Assembly: GCF_001439695.1 (NCBI RefSeq)
Contig: NZ_JYLL01000001.1
Location: 1 to 64,000, forward strand
Length of the DNA stretch: 64,000 nucleotides
DNA from: Pseudomonas veronii
Lineage (GTDB): Bacteria > Pseudomonadota > Gammaproteobacteria > Pseudomonadales > Pseudomonadaceae
Direction: 5' to 3'
The stretch's first letter is position 1, and each line of letters begins with the position of its first letter. The notes under the pieces are model-generated. The model saw only the letters and a program-made list of their open reading frames with translations, made no database searches and was not told the origin of the DNA. The translations under genes and the position numbers were made by a program. Positions 34,025-42,775 of the stretch are shown here, in pieces.

Positions 34025-35341
34025 TCAACGGCTGCGCGTGATGCTCAAGCCCTTGAGCAGGCTCAACGCCTGGGCCAGTTGGTAGTCATCGTCCTGCGGC
34101 ATCGGCTTGGCCTTGGCACTGCTGCCGGTCGGTTGGTCGGCGCCGCCGTTGCCATTGCCGAGGTGGCCTTGCAGGTCGGCTTCCTTGTAGTACTCGCTGT
34201 CGACCTCGTTGGTGATCTTGGCCTTGCGCACTTCGATGTCCGGCACGATGCCCTGGGCCTGGATCGAGCGACCGTTCGGCGTGTAGTACAGCGCGGTGGT
34301 GATTTTCAGGGCGCGCTCGTTGTTCAGCGGCAACACGGTTTGCACCGAGCCTTTGCCGAAACTGGTGGTGCCCATCAGCACACCGCGCTTCTGGTCTTGC
34401 AGGGCGCCGGCGACGATCTCCGAGGCCGAGGCGCTGCCGCCGTTGATCAGCACGGCCAGCGGCACGTTTTCGCTGAGGTCGTTGCCGGTGGCCGAGAAGC
34501 GCAGTTCGGAGTTGGCGATACGGCCCTTGGTGTAGACGATCAGGCCTTTGGTGATGAAGTGGTCGACCACTTCCACCGCCGACTGCAGCACGCCACCGGG
34601 GTTGTTGCGCAGGTCGAGCACGATGCCGTTGAGCTTCTTGCCGTTGTCTTTGCGCAGCTTGGCCAGGGCCTTGGCCACTTCGTCGCCGGTCTTGACCTGG
34701 AACTGGGTGATGCGGATGTAGCCGTAGCCCGACTCCAGCAACTGGCTCTTCACGCTCTTGACCGTGATGGTCGCGCGGGCCAGGGTCACGTCGAACGGCG
34801 CGCCGCCGTCGCGCACCAGGGTCAGGGTGATTTTCTGGCCGATCTTGCCGCGCATCTTGTCGACGGCTTCGGTCATGGTCTGGCCACGGGTCGGCTGGCC
34901 GTTGATCTTGACGATCAGATCGCCGGCCTGGATGCCGGCCTTGGACGCCGGGGTGTCGTCGATCGGCGAGACCACTTTGATCTGGCCGTCTTCGGCGCCG
35001 ACTTCAATGCCCAGGCCACCGAACTCACCGCTGGTGCTTTCCTGCAGCTCGGCGAAATCTTCCGGGCCGAGGTAGGCGGAGTGCGGGTCGAGGTTGCTGA
35101 GCATGCCCTTGATGGCATTTTCCAGCAGGGTCTTGTCGTCCACGGGTTCGACATAGGCTGCCTTGATCCGGTCCATGACCTCGGCAAAGGTGCGCAACTC
35201 GTCCAGCGGCAACGGCGCCTTGGTGGTCGCGGCCATGCCGGCGGGTGCAGCCGGTGCGGCCTGGTCGGCGAAAGCCAGAGGCGCGCCGATCACCAGGGCG
35301 ATCGTCAGGGCCAGCGAAGTGAGGCGGGACAAATGCAGCAT
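34025..35341 (-). CDS. ctpA: CtpA, S41 carboxy-terminal processing protease
   Basis: A 438-residue periplasmic serine protease with signal peptide, a PDZ domain (GGLGIEVGAEDGQIKVVSPIDDTPASKAGIQAGD, about 110-190) and an S41 core with the Ser-Lys dyad in NGGSASASEIVAGAL and TTSFGKGSVQT. In P. aeruginosa the homologous CtpA works with LbcA to degrade peptidoglycan cross-link hydrolases; that role here is by analogy. The tail is rich in Asn/Gly and lower in conservation. It lies 30 bases after envC in one leftward operon. Confidence 0.94.
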   Translation of the reverse strand: MLHLSRLTSLALTIALVIGAPLAFADQAAPAAPAGMAATTKAPLPLDELRTFAEVMDRIKAAYVEPVDDKTLLENAIKGMLSNLDPHSAYLGPEDFAELQESTSGEFGGLGIEVGAEDGQIKVVSPIDDTPASKAGIQAGDLIVKINGQPTRGQTMTEAVDKMRGKIGQKITLTLVRDGGAPFDVTLARATITVKSVKSQLLESGYGYIRITQFQVKTGDEVAKALAKLRKDNGKKLNGIVLDLRNNPGGVLQSAVEVVDHFITKGLIVYTKGRIANSELRFSATGNDLSENVPLAVLINGGSASASEIVAGALQDQKRGVLMGTTSFGKGSVQTVLPLNNERALKITTALYYTPNGRSIQAQGIVPDIEVRKAKITNEVDSEYYKEADLQGHLGNGNGGADQPTGSSAKAKPMPQDDDYQLAQALSLLKGLSITRSR

Positions 35342-35371
35342 GTCGAACGAACTCCTAATGTAGATGCGACC

Positions 35372-36667
35372 CTATCCTTGGGTGCGGCACCATTGTGCAG
35401 GATCGCTCGGGCGGCCCTGCTGACGAATAGCGAAGTACAGCGCCGGGGTGTCCTGGCCGCCACTGTTACCGACAGTGGAGATGGATTCCCCGGCTTTTAC
35501 CACATCACCTGCCGACTTGAGTAAAGTCTGATTGTGGCCATAAAGACTCAAATAGCCATTACCGTGGTCGAGAATCACCAATAAACCGGCGCCCCGCAGC
35601 CAATCGGCAAACACCACGCGACCGCCGTGGACGGCGTGGACCTGGCTGCCGGCGGCCGCGCTGATCATCACCCCGTCCCACTTGGCGCGGGTGTCATCGC
35701 CGCGGGTTTCCCCAAAGCGTGCCAGCAGTCGACCATCAACCGGCCACGGAAGTTTGCCGCGCGCGGAAGCAAAAGGCCCGCCGAAGGATTCGCCCGCGCT
35801 GGAAACCAGCGGCCCGGGCGCTGCGTGCGCCGGTTTGCGCGGTGCCGGGGCGTCGCTCGTGGCTGCCAGTTCGGCCTCACGCTGGCGCTTTTTTTCCGCT
35901 TCCTGCTGGGCGATCAGCGCTTTCTGTCGCGCTTCCTCGGCCTCGCGTGCCTGGCGAGCCAGGGTTTCTTCGATGGTTTTCAACACTTTGCCGAGGTCGG
36001 CCTGGTCCTGCTCGCGGGCTTGTAGCTTGGCGTCGCGGGCCTTTACGTCGTCATTGAGCTTGGCCAGGGCCAACTGGCGTTCCTTGCGCACCTTGTCGAG
36101 CTGGTCGCGCTGGCTGTCGAGGCTGCTTTTCTGGTCGAGCAGTTGCGATTGCTGGTCGGCGATTTCCTGTTCGACGTTGGCCAGTTGGCGCAGGGTCTCG
36201 TTGAAGCCCTTCAATTGGGCAAGGCGTGCCTTGCTCAGGTAATCGTAGTAGGTCAGGGTGCGCGCGAATTTTTCCGGGTTCTGCTGGTTGAGCAGCAGCT
36301 TGAGGTACTCCTGGCGGCCACTCTGGTAGGCGGCGCGGGCCTGGATCGCGATCAGGCGTTGCTGTTCAACGCGGGCGCTCTGGAGTTTTTTTTTCTCAGC
36401 GTCGAGTCGCTCCAGTTCCGACTCGCTCTTCTTTAATTCTTTTTGTAGCTCCTGGACCTGCTTCTCCAGCTTGCCCATCTCGGTTTCCGTGCCGCGCAGG
36501 TCTTTCTGCACCCCGGATTTCTCTTCCTGGAGCTTGCCGAGCAGTTTTTTCAGCTCGGTGATGTCCTGACGCGTAGCGTCCAACTGTTGTTGGGTTTGCG
36601 CGCGCTCATCGGCAAATGCCGGTTGGAGCAGGCAGACAAGAGCGAGGGTAATCAAGGCGCGAAGCAT
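35372..36667 (-). CDS. envC: EnvC, murein hydrolase activator
   Basis: A 431-residue periplasmic protein: signal peptide (MLRALITLALVCLLQPAFA), a long coiled coil (about 22-260, Glu/Lys/Gln-rich), a linker, and a C-terminal LytM/M23 domain. The metal site is degenerate: the first zinc-ligand motif reads KWDGVMI and the last reads LYFAIR, though YGHN is kept. This fits EnvC, which activates amidases at the division septum and does not cut itself. The ATG at 36667 gives the signal peptide; the open frame continues 78 codons upstream only because it reads through a REPIN. Confidence 0.94.
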   Translation of the reverse strand: MLRALITLALVCLLQPAFADERAQTQQQLDATRQDITELKKLLGKLQEEKSGVQKDLRGTETEMGKLEKQVQELQKELKKSESELERLDAEKKKLQSARVEQQRLIAIQARAAYQSGRQEYLKLLLNQQNPEKFARTLTYYDYLSKARLAQLKGFNETLRQLANVEQEIADQQSQLLDQKSSLDSQRDQLDKVRKERQLALAKLNDDVKARDAKLQAREQDQADLGKVLKTIEETLARQAREAEEARQKALIAQQEAEKKRQREAELAATSDAPAPRKPAHAAPGPLVSSAGESFGGPFASARGKLPWPVDGRLLARFGETRGDDTRAKWDGVMISAAAGSQVHAVHGGRVVFADWLRGAGLLVILDHGNGYLSLYGHNQTLLKSAGDVVKAGESISTVGNSGGQDTPALYFAIRQQGRPSDPAQWCRTQG

Positions 36668-36813
36668 AGAGGCGGGCGACACCAGGGAAAGGGACGGCCT
36701 AGTATGCCCGGCAAGCGCTGCAAAAAAAACGCCCAATTCGGGCTTCTGGGCAAGATAGGTGCCGAGCGGCAGTGGTATGGCGAAAAGACACCTACCCAAC
36801 ACCGAGAGTTCAG

Positions 36814-36902
36814 TGTGGGAGGGGGCTTGCCCCCGATAGCAGTGGGTCAGCCAACACCTATTCAGCTGACACACCGCAATCGGGGGCAAGCCCCCTCCCA
36901 CA
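36814..36902. repeat. REPIN between envC and gpmI
   Basis: Two REP arms in inverted orientation (TGTGGGAGGGGGCTTGCCCC at the left, its complement at the right) surround a 40-base spacer with its own palindrome GTCAGC/GCTGAC. It is almost identical in reverse to the REPIN at 39811-39899, differing at one base. Confidence 0.95.
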
Positions 36903-36925
36903 TTGGTTCTGCGGTGTGGTTTAGA

Positions 36926-38452
36926 TCAGACCAGAATCGAGGTGCCGGTCATCTCTTTGGGCTTCTCCAACCCCATCAACATCAGCATGGTCGGCGCCAC
37001 ATCGGCCAGCACGCCGCCTTTGCGCACTTTCAGGTCGCGCTTGCCGACGTAGATGAACGGCACCGGCTCGGTGGTGTGGGCGGTGTGGGCTTGCCCGGTG
37101 GACTCGTCGGACATTTGCTCGCAGTTGCCATGGTCGGCGGTGATCAGCGCTTCGCCGCCGACTTTTTCCAGGGCGTCGACGATGCGGCCTACGCACAGGT
37201 CCAGGCATTCCACGGCCTTGATCGCGGCGGCCAGGTTGCCGCTGTGGCCGACCATGTCGCCGTTGGCGTAGTTGACCACGATCACGTCATAGCGCTGGTG
37301 TTCGATGGCGTCGACGATCTTGTCGGTGACTTGCGGTGCGCTCATTTCCGGTTGCAGGTCGTAGGTCGCGACTTTCGGCGACGGGATCAGGATGCGCTCT
37401 TCGCCCGGGAACGGTTCTTCGCGGCCGCCGGAGAAGAAGAAGGTCACGTGGGCGTACTTCTCGGTTTCGGCGATGCGCAGTTGGGTCTTGCCGTTTTTCG
37501 CCAGGTAGTCGCCCAGCACGTTTTCCAGGCTGCCGGGGGCAAAAGCCGACGGGGCCGGGATGTTGGCGGCGTATTGGGTGAGCATCACGAACTCGATTTT
37601 CGGCTGGCGCGCGCGTTCGAAGTCCTTGAAACCCGGGTCGACGAACACATGGCTCAGCTCGCGGGCACGGTCGGCGCGGAAGTTCATGAACACCACGGCG
37701 TCGCCGTCTTCCACTTTCACCGGCTCGCCGATGGTGGTGGCCTTGACGAACTCATCGCTCTCGCCACGCGCGTAGGCGGCTTCCAGGCCTTCCTGGGCGG
37801 TGGCGGCGTTGAATTCGGCCTGGCCGTCGACGATCAGGTTGTAGGCCTGGGACACGCGGTCCCAGCGGTTGTCACGGTCCATCGCGAAATAGCGACCGAC
37901 CAGGCTGGCGATGCGGCCCTTGCCGAGGGCGGCGAAGGTGGCGTCCAGCAGTTCGATCGACGATTGCGCGCTTTTCGGCGGCGTGTCGCGGCCGTCGAGG
38001 AAGGCGTGCAGGTAGATCTTGTCGGCGCCGCGCTTGAAGGCCAGTTCGGCCATGGCCACGAGGTGGTCCTGGTGGCTGTGTACGCCGCCATCGGACAGCA
38101 GGCCCATGAAGTGCACGGCCTTGCCGGCAGCGACGGCTTTATCGACGGCCGCGCAGATGGTCGGGTTCTCGAAGAACTCGCCGTCGCGGATCGCTTTGGT
38201 CACGCGGGTGAAGTCCTGATAGACCACTCGTCCGGCGCCGAGGTTCATGTGGCCGACTTCCGAGTTGCCCATTTGGCCGTCCGGCAGGCCCACATCCATG
38301 CCCGAACCGGAGATCAGCCCGTTGGGCAAAGTGGCGGTCAGACGGTCCAGCACCGGCTTGTTGGCCGAGTACACGGCGTTGTCGTGGTGGCTTTCACTGT
38401 GTCCGAAGCCATCGAGAATTATCAGGACCAAAGGTTTAGGCGTCGTAGTCAT
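36926..38452 (-). CDS. gpmI: Cofactor-independent phosphoglycerate mutase
   Basis: A 508-residue metal-dependent enzyme of the alkaline phosphatase superfamily that interconverts 3- and 2-phosphoglycerate. The N-terminal [14 protein letters not shown] holds a metal-binding Asp, and Ser64 in [10 protein letters not shown] is the phosphorylated residue. [10 protein letters not shown] carries further metal ligands. The start is the ATG at 38452, preceded by GAGGAT; the upstream open frame is not protein-like. It is divergent from the rhodanese-grxC-secB operon. Confidence 0.97.
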   Translation of the reverse strand: MTTTPKPLVLIILDGFGHSESHHDNAVYSANKPVLDRLTATLPNGLISGSGMDVGLPDGQMGNSEVGHMNLGAGRVVYQDFTRVTKAIRDGEFFENPTICAAVDKAVAAGKAVHFMGLLSDGGVHSHQDHLVAMAELAFKRGADKIYLHAFLDGRDTPPKSAQSSIELLDATFAALGKGRIASLVGRYFAMDRDNRWDRVSQAYNLIVDGQAEFNAATAQEGLEAAYARGESDEFVKATTIGEPVKVEDGDAVVFMNFRADRARELSHVFVDPGFKDFERARQPKIEFVMLTQYAANIPAPSAFAPGSLENVLGDYLAKNGKTQLRIAETEKYAHVTFFFSGGREEPFPGEERILIPSPKVATYDLQPEMSAPQVTDKIVDAIEHQRYDVIVVNYANGDMVGHSGNLAAAIKAVECLDLCVGRIVDALEKVGGEALITADHGNCEQMSDESTGQAHTAHTTEPVPFIYVGKRDLKVRKGGVLADVAPTMLMLMGLEKPKEMTGTSILV

Positions 38453-38543
38453 AGATCCTCTCGCGGCGGTAATTGATGAAGGGGATTGAAAAGGGAGTGG
38501 CAGTTTAAAGCGAAGTTCCGACCACGTCACCGCTTTACGGGGG

Positions 38544-38571
38544 TTGGCCCCCCCTGACGGCTGTGTATACT
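38544..38571 (+). promoter_or_regulatory. Sigma-70-like promoter of rhodanese-grxC-secB
   Basis: TTGGCC (38544-38549) and TATACT (38566-38571) are spaced by 16 bases, about 30 bases before the ATG at 38604. Confidence 0.55.
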
Positions 38572-38603
38572 TACCGCCATTTTAACGCCCTGGAACCTCC
38601 TTG

Positions 38604-39017
38604 ATGGTTGATCACCTGATTGCATTTGCCACTGCCCACTACCTGCTCGCGGGTGCCTTCGTCATCCTGCTGGCGCTGCTGATCGCTCATGAAATGAGCC
38701 GCGGTGGCCGCAGCCTGAGCACGTCGGAGCTGACCGCGCTGGTCAACAAGGATGAGGCCGTTGTCGTGGATATCCGTCCGGCCAAGGATTTTGCCGCCGG
38801 TCATATCGTTGGCGCCCTGAACATTCCCCAGGACAAGCTGATCGCGCGCCTGGCCGAGCTGGAAAAGCACAAGGCCAAGACCATCATCCTGGTCGACGCC
38901 CAAGGCCAGCACTCCGGCACCCATGCCCGCGAAATGCTCAAGACCGGCTTTACCGCCGCCAAACTGTCTGGTGGTATCAGCAGCTGGCGCGCCGACAACC
39001 TGCCGCTGGTGAAGTGA
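38604..39017 (+). CDS. Membrane-anchored rhodanese-like protein (YibN-like)
   Basis: A 137-residue protein with an N-terminal membrane helix (about 3-24) and one rhodanese domain (TSELTALVNKDEAVVVDIRPAKDF to AAKLSGGISSWRADNLP). The active-site loop reads ILVDAQGQHSGTHA, where the usual Cys of a sulfurtransferase is replaced by Asp, so catalysis as a sulfur carrier is doubtful. From memory it sits next to grxC and secB in other gammaproteobacteria. The ATG at 38604 is chosen; a TTG lies just before it. Confidence 0.88.
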   Translation: MVDHLIAFATAHYLLAGAFVILLALLIAHEMSRGGRSLSTSELTALVNKDEAVVVDIRPAKDFAAGHIVGALNIPQDKLIARLAELEKHKAKTIILVDAQGQHSGTHAREMLKTGFTAAKLSGGISSWRADNLPLVK

Positions 39018-39018
39018 T

Positions 39019-39273
39019 ATGAGCCAGGTTGTCGTGTATTCCAGCGATTGGTGCCCTTACTGCATGCGGGCCAAGGCCTTGCTGGAGAAAAAGGGTGTTG
39101 CCTTCGAAGAGATCAAGGTCGACGGCAAACCCCAGGTGCGCGCCGAAATGGCCCAGAAGGCGGGACGCACGTCCGTGCCGCAGATCTGGATCGGCGCCAA
39201 GCACGTCGGTGGATGCGATGACCTGTTTGCCCTTGAGCGCGCCGGCAAGCTGGACGCGCTGCTTCACGTCTGA
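39019..39273 (+). CDS. grxC: Glutaredoxin 3
   Basis: An 84-residue glutaredoxin with the dithiol site C12-P-Y-C15 and the glutathione-binding TSVPQIWIG and GGCDD segments. It reduces disulfides and glutathione mixed disulfides in the cytoplasm. It begins two bases after the rhodanese stop and is followed by secB, forming one operon. Confidence 0.96.
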   Translation: MSQVVVYSSDWCPYCMRAKALLEKKGVAFEEIKVDGKPQVRAEMAQKAGRTSVPQIWIGAKHVGGCDDLFALERAGKLDALLHV

Positions 39274-39314
39274 CTCCTAAACCCTAAAAGACCCAAGATC
39301 AAGAAGGATCTGCG

Positions 39315-39794
39315 ATGACTGACCAACAGAACACCGAAGCAGCAGAAGCCCAAGGCCCACAGTTTTCGCTGCAGCGCATCTATGTGCGTGACCTGTCGTT
39401 CGAAGCGCCGAAAAGCCCGGCCATCTTCCGTCAGGAGTGGACCCCAAGCGTCGGGCTGGACCTGAACACCCGTCAAAAAGCCCTGGAAGGTGACTTCCAC
39501 GAAGTCGTGCTGACCCTCTCGGTCACCGTCAAGAACGGCGAAGAAGTGGCCTTCATCGCTGAAGTGCAACAGGCCGGTATCTTCCTGATCCAGGGCCTGG
39601 ACGAAGCGTCCATGAGCCACACCCTGGGCGCGTTCTGCCCGAACATCCTGTTCCCGTATGCCCGCGAGACCCTGGACAGCCTGGTCACCCGTGGCTCGTT
39701 CCCGGCGCTGATGCTGGCTCCGGTGAACTTCGATGCCCTGTACGCGCAAGAGCTGCAGCGCATGCAACAGGAAGGTTCGTCGACGGTTCAATAA
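39315..39794 (+). CDS. secB: SecB, protein-export chaperone
   Basis: A 159-residue chaperone that keeps preproteins unfolded and hands them to SecA. The family motifs [25 protein letters not shown]-like strands and [33 protein letters not shown] are present. AAGGAT precedes the ATG. A REPIN begins 17 bases after its stop and there is no other terminator before the convergent trmL. Confidence 0.97.
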   Translation: MTDQQNTEAAEAQGPQFSLQRIYVRDLSFEAPKSPAIFRQEWTPSVGLDLNTRQKALEGDFHEVVLTLSVTVKNGEEVAFIAEVQQAGIFLIQGLDEASMSHTLGAFCPNILFPYARETLDSLVTRGSFPALMLAPVNFDALYAQELQRMQQEGSSTVQ

Positions 39795-39810
39795 GTCGAT
39801 GCGCTAAAAA

Positions 39811-39899
39811 TGTGGGAGGGGGCTTGCCCCCGATTGCGGTGTGTCAGCTGAATAGGTGTTGGCTGACTCACTGCTATCGGGGGCAAGCCCCCTCCCACA
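39811..39899. repeat. REPIN between secB and trmL
   Basis: An 89-bp unit with two inverted REP arms and the spacer palindrome GTCAGC/GCTGAC. In reverse complement it matches the REPIN at 36814-36902 except for one base in the spacer. Confidence 0.95.
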
Positions 39900-39912
39900 T
39901 TTGTTATGTGTG

Positions 39913-40368
39913 TTATTTGAAGCCGAGTTGGCGCCAGCCTTCGTAGACGGCGACGGCGACGGTGTTCGATAAGTTCAGGCTGCGGCAACCTTCGCGCATC
40001 GGCAAACGCAGGCGATGGCCGTCGGGCAGGGCGTCGAGCACCTCGGCCGGCAGGCCACGGCTTTCCGGGCCGAACAGGAAGGCGTCGCCGTCGGCGAAGC
40101 TGGCGTCATGGAACGGCCGCGAGCCCTTGGTGGTGAACGCGAACAACCGAGGGTGGCCGAGGCTTTCCAGGCAACTGGCGAGGTCGGCGTGGCGTTGCAG
40201 GGTGGCATACTCGTGGTAGTCCAGCCCGGCGCGGCGCAGGCGCTTGTCGTCCATGTCGAAGCCCAGCGGCTCGATCAAATGCAGGTGGCAGCCACTGTTG
40301 GCGCACAGCCTGATAACGTTGCCGGTATTCGGCGGAATTTCTGGTTGAAAAAGGATGACGTGAAACAT
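39913..40368 (-). CDS. trmL: TrmL, tRNA (cytidine/uridine-34-2'-O)-methyltransferase
   Basis: A 151-residue SPOUT-class methyltransferase with the deep-knot signature: MFHVILFQPEIPPNTGNVIRLC at the N-terminus, FLFGPESRGLPAEVL and LNLSNTVAVAVYE at the C-terminus. It methylates the wobble ribose of tRNA-Leu isoacceptors. The start at 40368, with CGGAG upstream, is settled by the family N-terminus; the frame stays open for over 100 further codons antisense to the next gene. Its start codon overlaps that of the divergent gene at 40367. Confidence 0.95.
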   Translation of the reverse strand: MFHVILFQPEIPPNTGNVIRLCANSGCHLHLIEPLGFDMDDKRLRRAGLDYHEYATLQRHADLASCLESLGHPRLFAFTTKGSRPFHDASFADGDAFLFGPESRGLPAEVLDALPDGHRLRLPMREGCRSLNLSNTVAVAVYEGWRQLGFK

Positions 40369-40807
40369 GCACGGCTCCGAAGGCAAAGATGCGCTGCATT
40401 CTACCCTCGAAGAAGACCCCAGGCCGAAGCTATTGCCAAGGGTTTTGGGCTCTTTGGCGATTGTCGGCCTGATGGTGGGCCTGATGATCGGGCGCCTGAC
40501 CGCCCCGGACCCGGTCGAATTGCTGCAGGTGACGCCGGCGGCCGACGGTGTGGTGGTGTGGTTCAACAGCGAACCCAAGCTGCATGGCGAGCATATCGAC
40601 GGCACCGTGGCGCTGTTGTTCGACGCGCAGGGCAAGGCCGCCAGCGGGCAGCTCAAGGTCAATGACAAGGATGTGAACTGGCGCGTGCGCAAGACCGATG
40701 GCGGCCTGTTGCTCAACCTGGTGGCGGCGCGGCCGTTGCGTGGGGAATGGTCGGGAGAGGAAGCTGAAGGCCGCTGGCGGCTGGAGATCCATCTCCAAGA
40801 GCAATAA
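40367..40807 (+). CDS. Hypothetical membrane-anchored protein divergent from trmL
   Basis: A 146-residue protein with a short cytoplasmic N-terminus, one membrane helix (about 27-43, SLAIVGLMVGLMIG) and a periplasmic beta-rich domain (VTPAADGVVVWFNSEPK, GTVALLFDAQGKAASGQLKV). I recognise no family. The ATG at 40367 has AAGGA about 11 bases upstream and shares the tetramer CATG with the trmL start on the other strand, so the two genes begin on top of each other. From memory an unnamed gene also lies between trmL and ntrC in PAO1 (PA5126). Confidence 0.8.
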   Translation: MHGSEGKDALHSTLEEDPRPKLLPRVLGSLAIVGLMVGLMIGRLTAPDPVELLQVTPAADGVVVWFNSEPKLHGEHIDGTVALLFDAQGKAASGQLKVNDKDVNWRVRKTDGGLLLNLVAARPLRGEWSGEEAEGRWRLEIHLQEQ

Positions 40808-40811
40808 AAGA

Positions 40812-40999
40812 GGGAGTTCCCGGCCTGCCTGTACCAGGGCTCCCAAAACGGGATGAAGCCATCCGGCTTCGTGTTAAAGAGGGAATCCCCGGCCTGCCTG
40901 TACCGAGGTTCCCGAAAGCGGTGTGGAGCGCGACGCGGTTCGCATCAAGCACCCCGGGTGTAAAGAGGGGATTCTCGGCCTGCCTGTACCAAGGTCCCC
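40812..40999. repeat. Three tandem 33-nt stem-loops with compensating changes
   Basis: Copies at 40812-40844, 40881-40913 and 40967-40999 are each 33 nt. All share the loop core CGGCCTGCCTGTACC and 5'/3' flanks of the AAAGA/GAAA type. The stems differ but stay paired: GGGAG/CTCCC, GGGAA/TTCCC and GGGGA/TCCCC. Smaller palindromes lie between them (GAAGCC/GGCTTC at 40855-40870, CACCC/GGGTG at 40950-40960). Confidence 0.85.
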
Positions 41000-41079
41000 G
41001 AAACTGGGTTGTATCAGGGTTATTGCAGGGCGCGTGCCACACTGGCCAAGTTGCTCGAAAAAAACGCTCCAGACAGCGA

Positions 41080-41102
41080 AAAGCCCCGGAATACGGGGCT
41101 TT
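41080..41102. terminator. Intrinsic terminator-like hairpin
   Basis: AAAGCCCCG (41080-41088) pairs with CGGGGCTTT (41094-41102) around GAATA. The A/T flanks allow activity in both directions, for the 40367 gene or for ntrC read-through. Confidence 0.75.
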
Positions 41103-41225
41103 GGCGTTTTCGGTTGTCTGATTTCAGGCGGCGGTGCGAAGGTTTGAGGTGTTGGCGCCGTGCCCGATGCCGGTTCATGGTGCATTGAAGCGGTGCATGG
41201 TCGCCAAACCTTGTGCAGATCCAAA

Positions 41226-41314
41226 TGTGGGAGGGGGCTTGCCCCCGATTGCGGTGGATCAGTCATGTAGATGCCGACTGACATGCCGCTATCGGGGGCA
41301 AGCCCCCTCCCACA
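41226..41314. repeat. REPIN downstream of ntrC
   Basis: Two inverted REP arms (TGTGGGAGGGGGCTTGCCCC type) around a 40-base spacer. It is 25 bases from the ntrC stop. The rest of the 40808-41338 gap is the stem-loop array and the hairpin listed above. Confidence 0.95.
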
Positions 41315-41338
41315 TTGGATCTTCAGTGGGGCTGAAAT

Positions 41339-42775
41339 TCAGCCCTCGTCACCGTCGTCATCATCCGCGCCATCGACCTTCATCCCCAGTTCCTTGATCT
41401 TGCGCGTCAGGGTATTGCGGCCCCAACCCAGCAGCACGGCGGCATCGCGACGGCGGCCGGCGGTGTGCTTGAGGGCGGTTTCGATCATGATCCGTTCGAA
41501 GGCCGGCACGGCGCTGTCCAGCAGGTTCGACTGGCCGCGTGCCAGGGCCTGGTCGGCCCATTGACGCAGCGCCTGTTCCCAGTTGGTCACGGGGGCCGAA
41601 TCCTGCGGCAGGCTGAGCAGCTCCGGCGGCAGGTCGCTGATATGCACTTCGCGCCCGGACGCCATGACCGTGATCCAGCGGCAGGTGTTCTCCAGTTGGC
41701 GCACGTTGCCGGGCCACGGCAGGTTCTTCAGGTATTCCTCGGTCTCGCTTTTCAGCAGCTTCGGCTCGACGGCCAGCTCCTGGGCGGCGCGGCTGAGGAA
41801 GTGGCGCGCGAGGGTCGGGATGTCTTCGCGACGGTCCGACATGCGCGGGATGTGGATGCGGATCACGTTGAGGCGGTGGAACAAGTCCTCACGGAACTTG
41901 CCCGCATGCACCAGGGTTTCCAGGTTCTGGTGAGTCGCGGCGATGATACGCACGTCAACCTTGACCGGCGTATGCCCGCCCACACGGTAGAACTCGCCGT
42001 CCGCCAGCACGCGCAGCAAGCGGGTCTGGGTATCGGCCGGCATGTCGCCGATTTCATCGAGGAACAGCGTGCCGCCGTCCGCCTGTTCAAACCGCCCGCG
42101 CCGCAGGTTGGCCGCGCCGGTGAAGGCGCCTTTCTCGTGGCCGAACAGCTCGGACTCCATCAAGTCCTTCGGAATCGCCGCCATGTTCAGCGCGATGAAC
42201 GGCGACGCCGCGCGCGGGCTGTGGCGGTGCAGGGCGTGGGCCACCAGTTCTTTACCGGTGCCCGACTCGCCGTTGATCAGCACGGTGATGTTGGAGTGGC
42301 TCAAGCGCCCGATGGCGCGAAACACTTCCTGCATCGCCGGCGCTTCACCGATGATTTCCGGGGTGCGGGTCAGGGCGGGCGGGGCTTCCTGGTTCTGCTG
42401 TTCCTGGGCGTGCTGGTTGGCGCGCTTGACCAGCGCCACCGCTTCGTCCACGTCGAACGGCTTGGGCAGGTACTCAAAGGCACCACCCTGGTAGGACGCG
42501 ACAGCGCTGTCCAGGTCCGAGTGCGCGGTCATGATGATCACCGGCAGGCGCGGGTGCTGCTCGCGAATCCGCGCCAGCAGGTCCAGGCCGCTGGCACCGG
42601 GCATGCGGATGTCGGAGATGATCACGTCGGGCTGCTGGCGCGCCAGGCGGCTCATCACCCCGTCAGCGCTGTCGAAGCTCTGGGTGGTCATGCCTTCCTG
42701 TTGCAGGGCTTTCTCGAGGACCCAGCGGATAGAACGGTCGTCATCGACGATCCAGACAGTTTCACTACGGCTCAT
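41339..42775 (-). CDS. ntrC: NtrC, sigma-54 activator of nitrogen control
   Basis: A 478-residue response regulator. The receiver domain has the phosphorylated Asp55 (VIISDIRMPG), the AAA+ domain has Walker A GESGTGKE and the sigma-54-contacting GAFTGA loop, then Walker B GGTLFLDEIG, and a Fis-type helix-turn-helix closes the protein (about 435-475). Phosphorylated by NtrB under nitrogen limitation, it activates -24/-12 promoters such as those found here before glnA and possibly the gabP-like gene and hutU. It overlaps ntrB by 4 bases (ATGA). Confidence 0.98.
   Translation of the reverse strand: MSRSETVWIVDDDRSIRWVLEKALQQEGMTTQSFDSADGVMSRLARQQPDVIISDIRMPGASGLDLLARIREQHPRLPVIIMTAHSDLDSAVASYQGGAFEYLPKPFDVDEAVALVKRANQHAQEQQNQEAPPALTRTPEIIGEAPAMQEVFRAIGRLSHSNITVLINGESGTGKELVAHALHRHSPRAASPFIALNMAAIPKDLMESELFGHEKGAFTGAANLRRGRFEQADGGTLFLDEIGDMPADTQTRLLRVLADGEFYRVGGHTPVKVDVRIIAATHQNLETLVHAGKFREDLFHRLNVIRIHIPRMSDRREDIPTLARHFLSRAAQELAVEPKLLKSETEEYLKNLPWPGNVRQLENTCRWITVMASGREVHISDLPPELLSLPQDSAPVTNWEQALRQWADQALARGQSNLLDSAVPAFERIMIETALKHTAGRRRDAAVLLGWGRNTLTRKIKELGMKVDGADDDDGDEG

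Noticed and set aside
36668..36901. 78-codon N-terminal extension of EnvC
   Set aside because: It is translated REPIN sequence followed by non-protein-like residues; the signal peptide starts at 36667.
40713..41284. Open frames on the minus strand with FGNLGTGRPG-like repeated peptides
   Set aside because: The peptide repeats come from the three hairpin copies read in differing frames; no start signals or consistent frame across copies.
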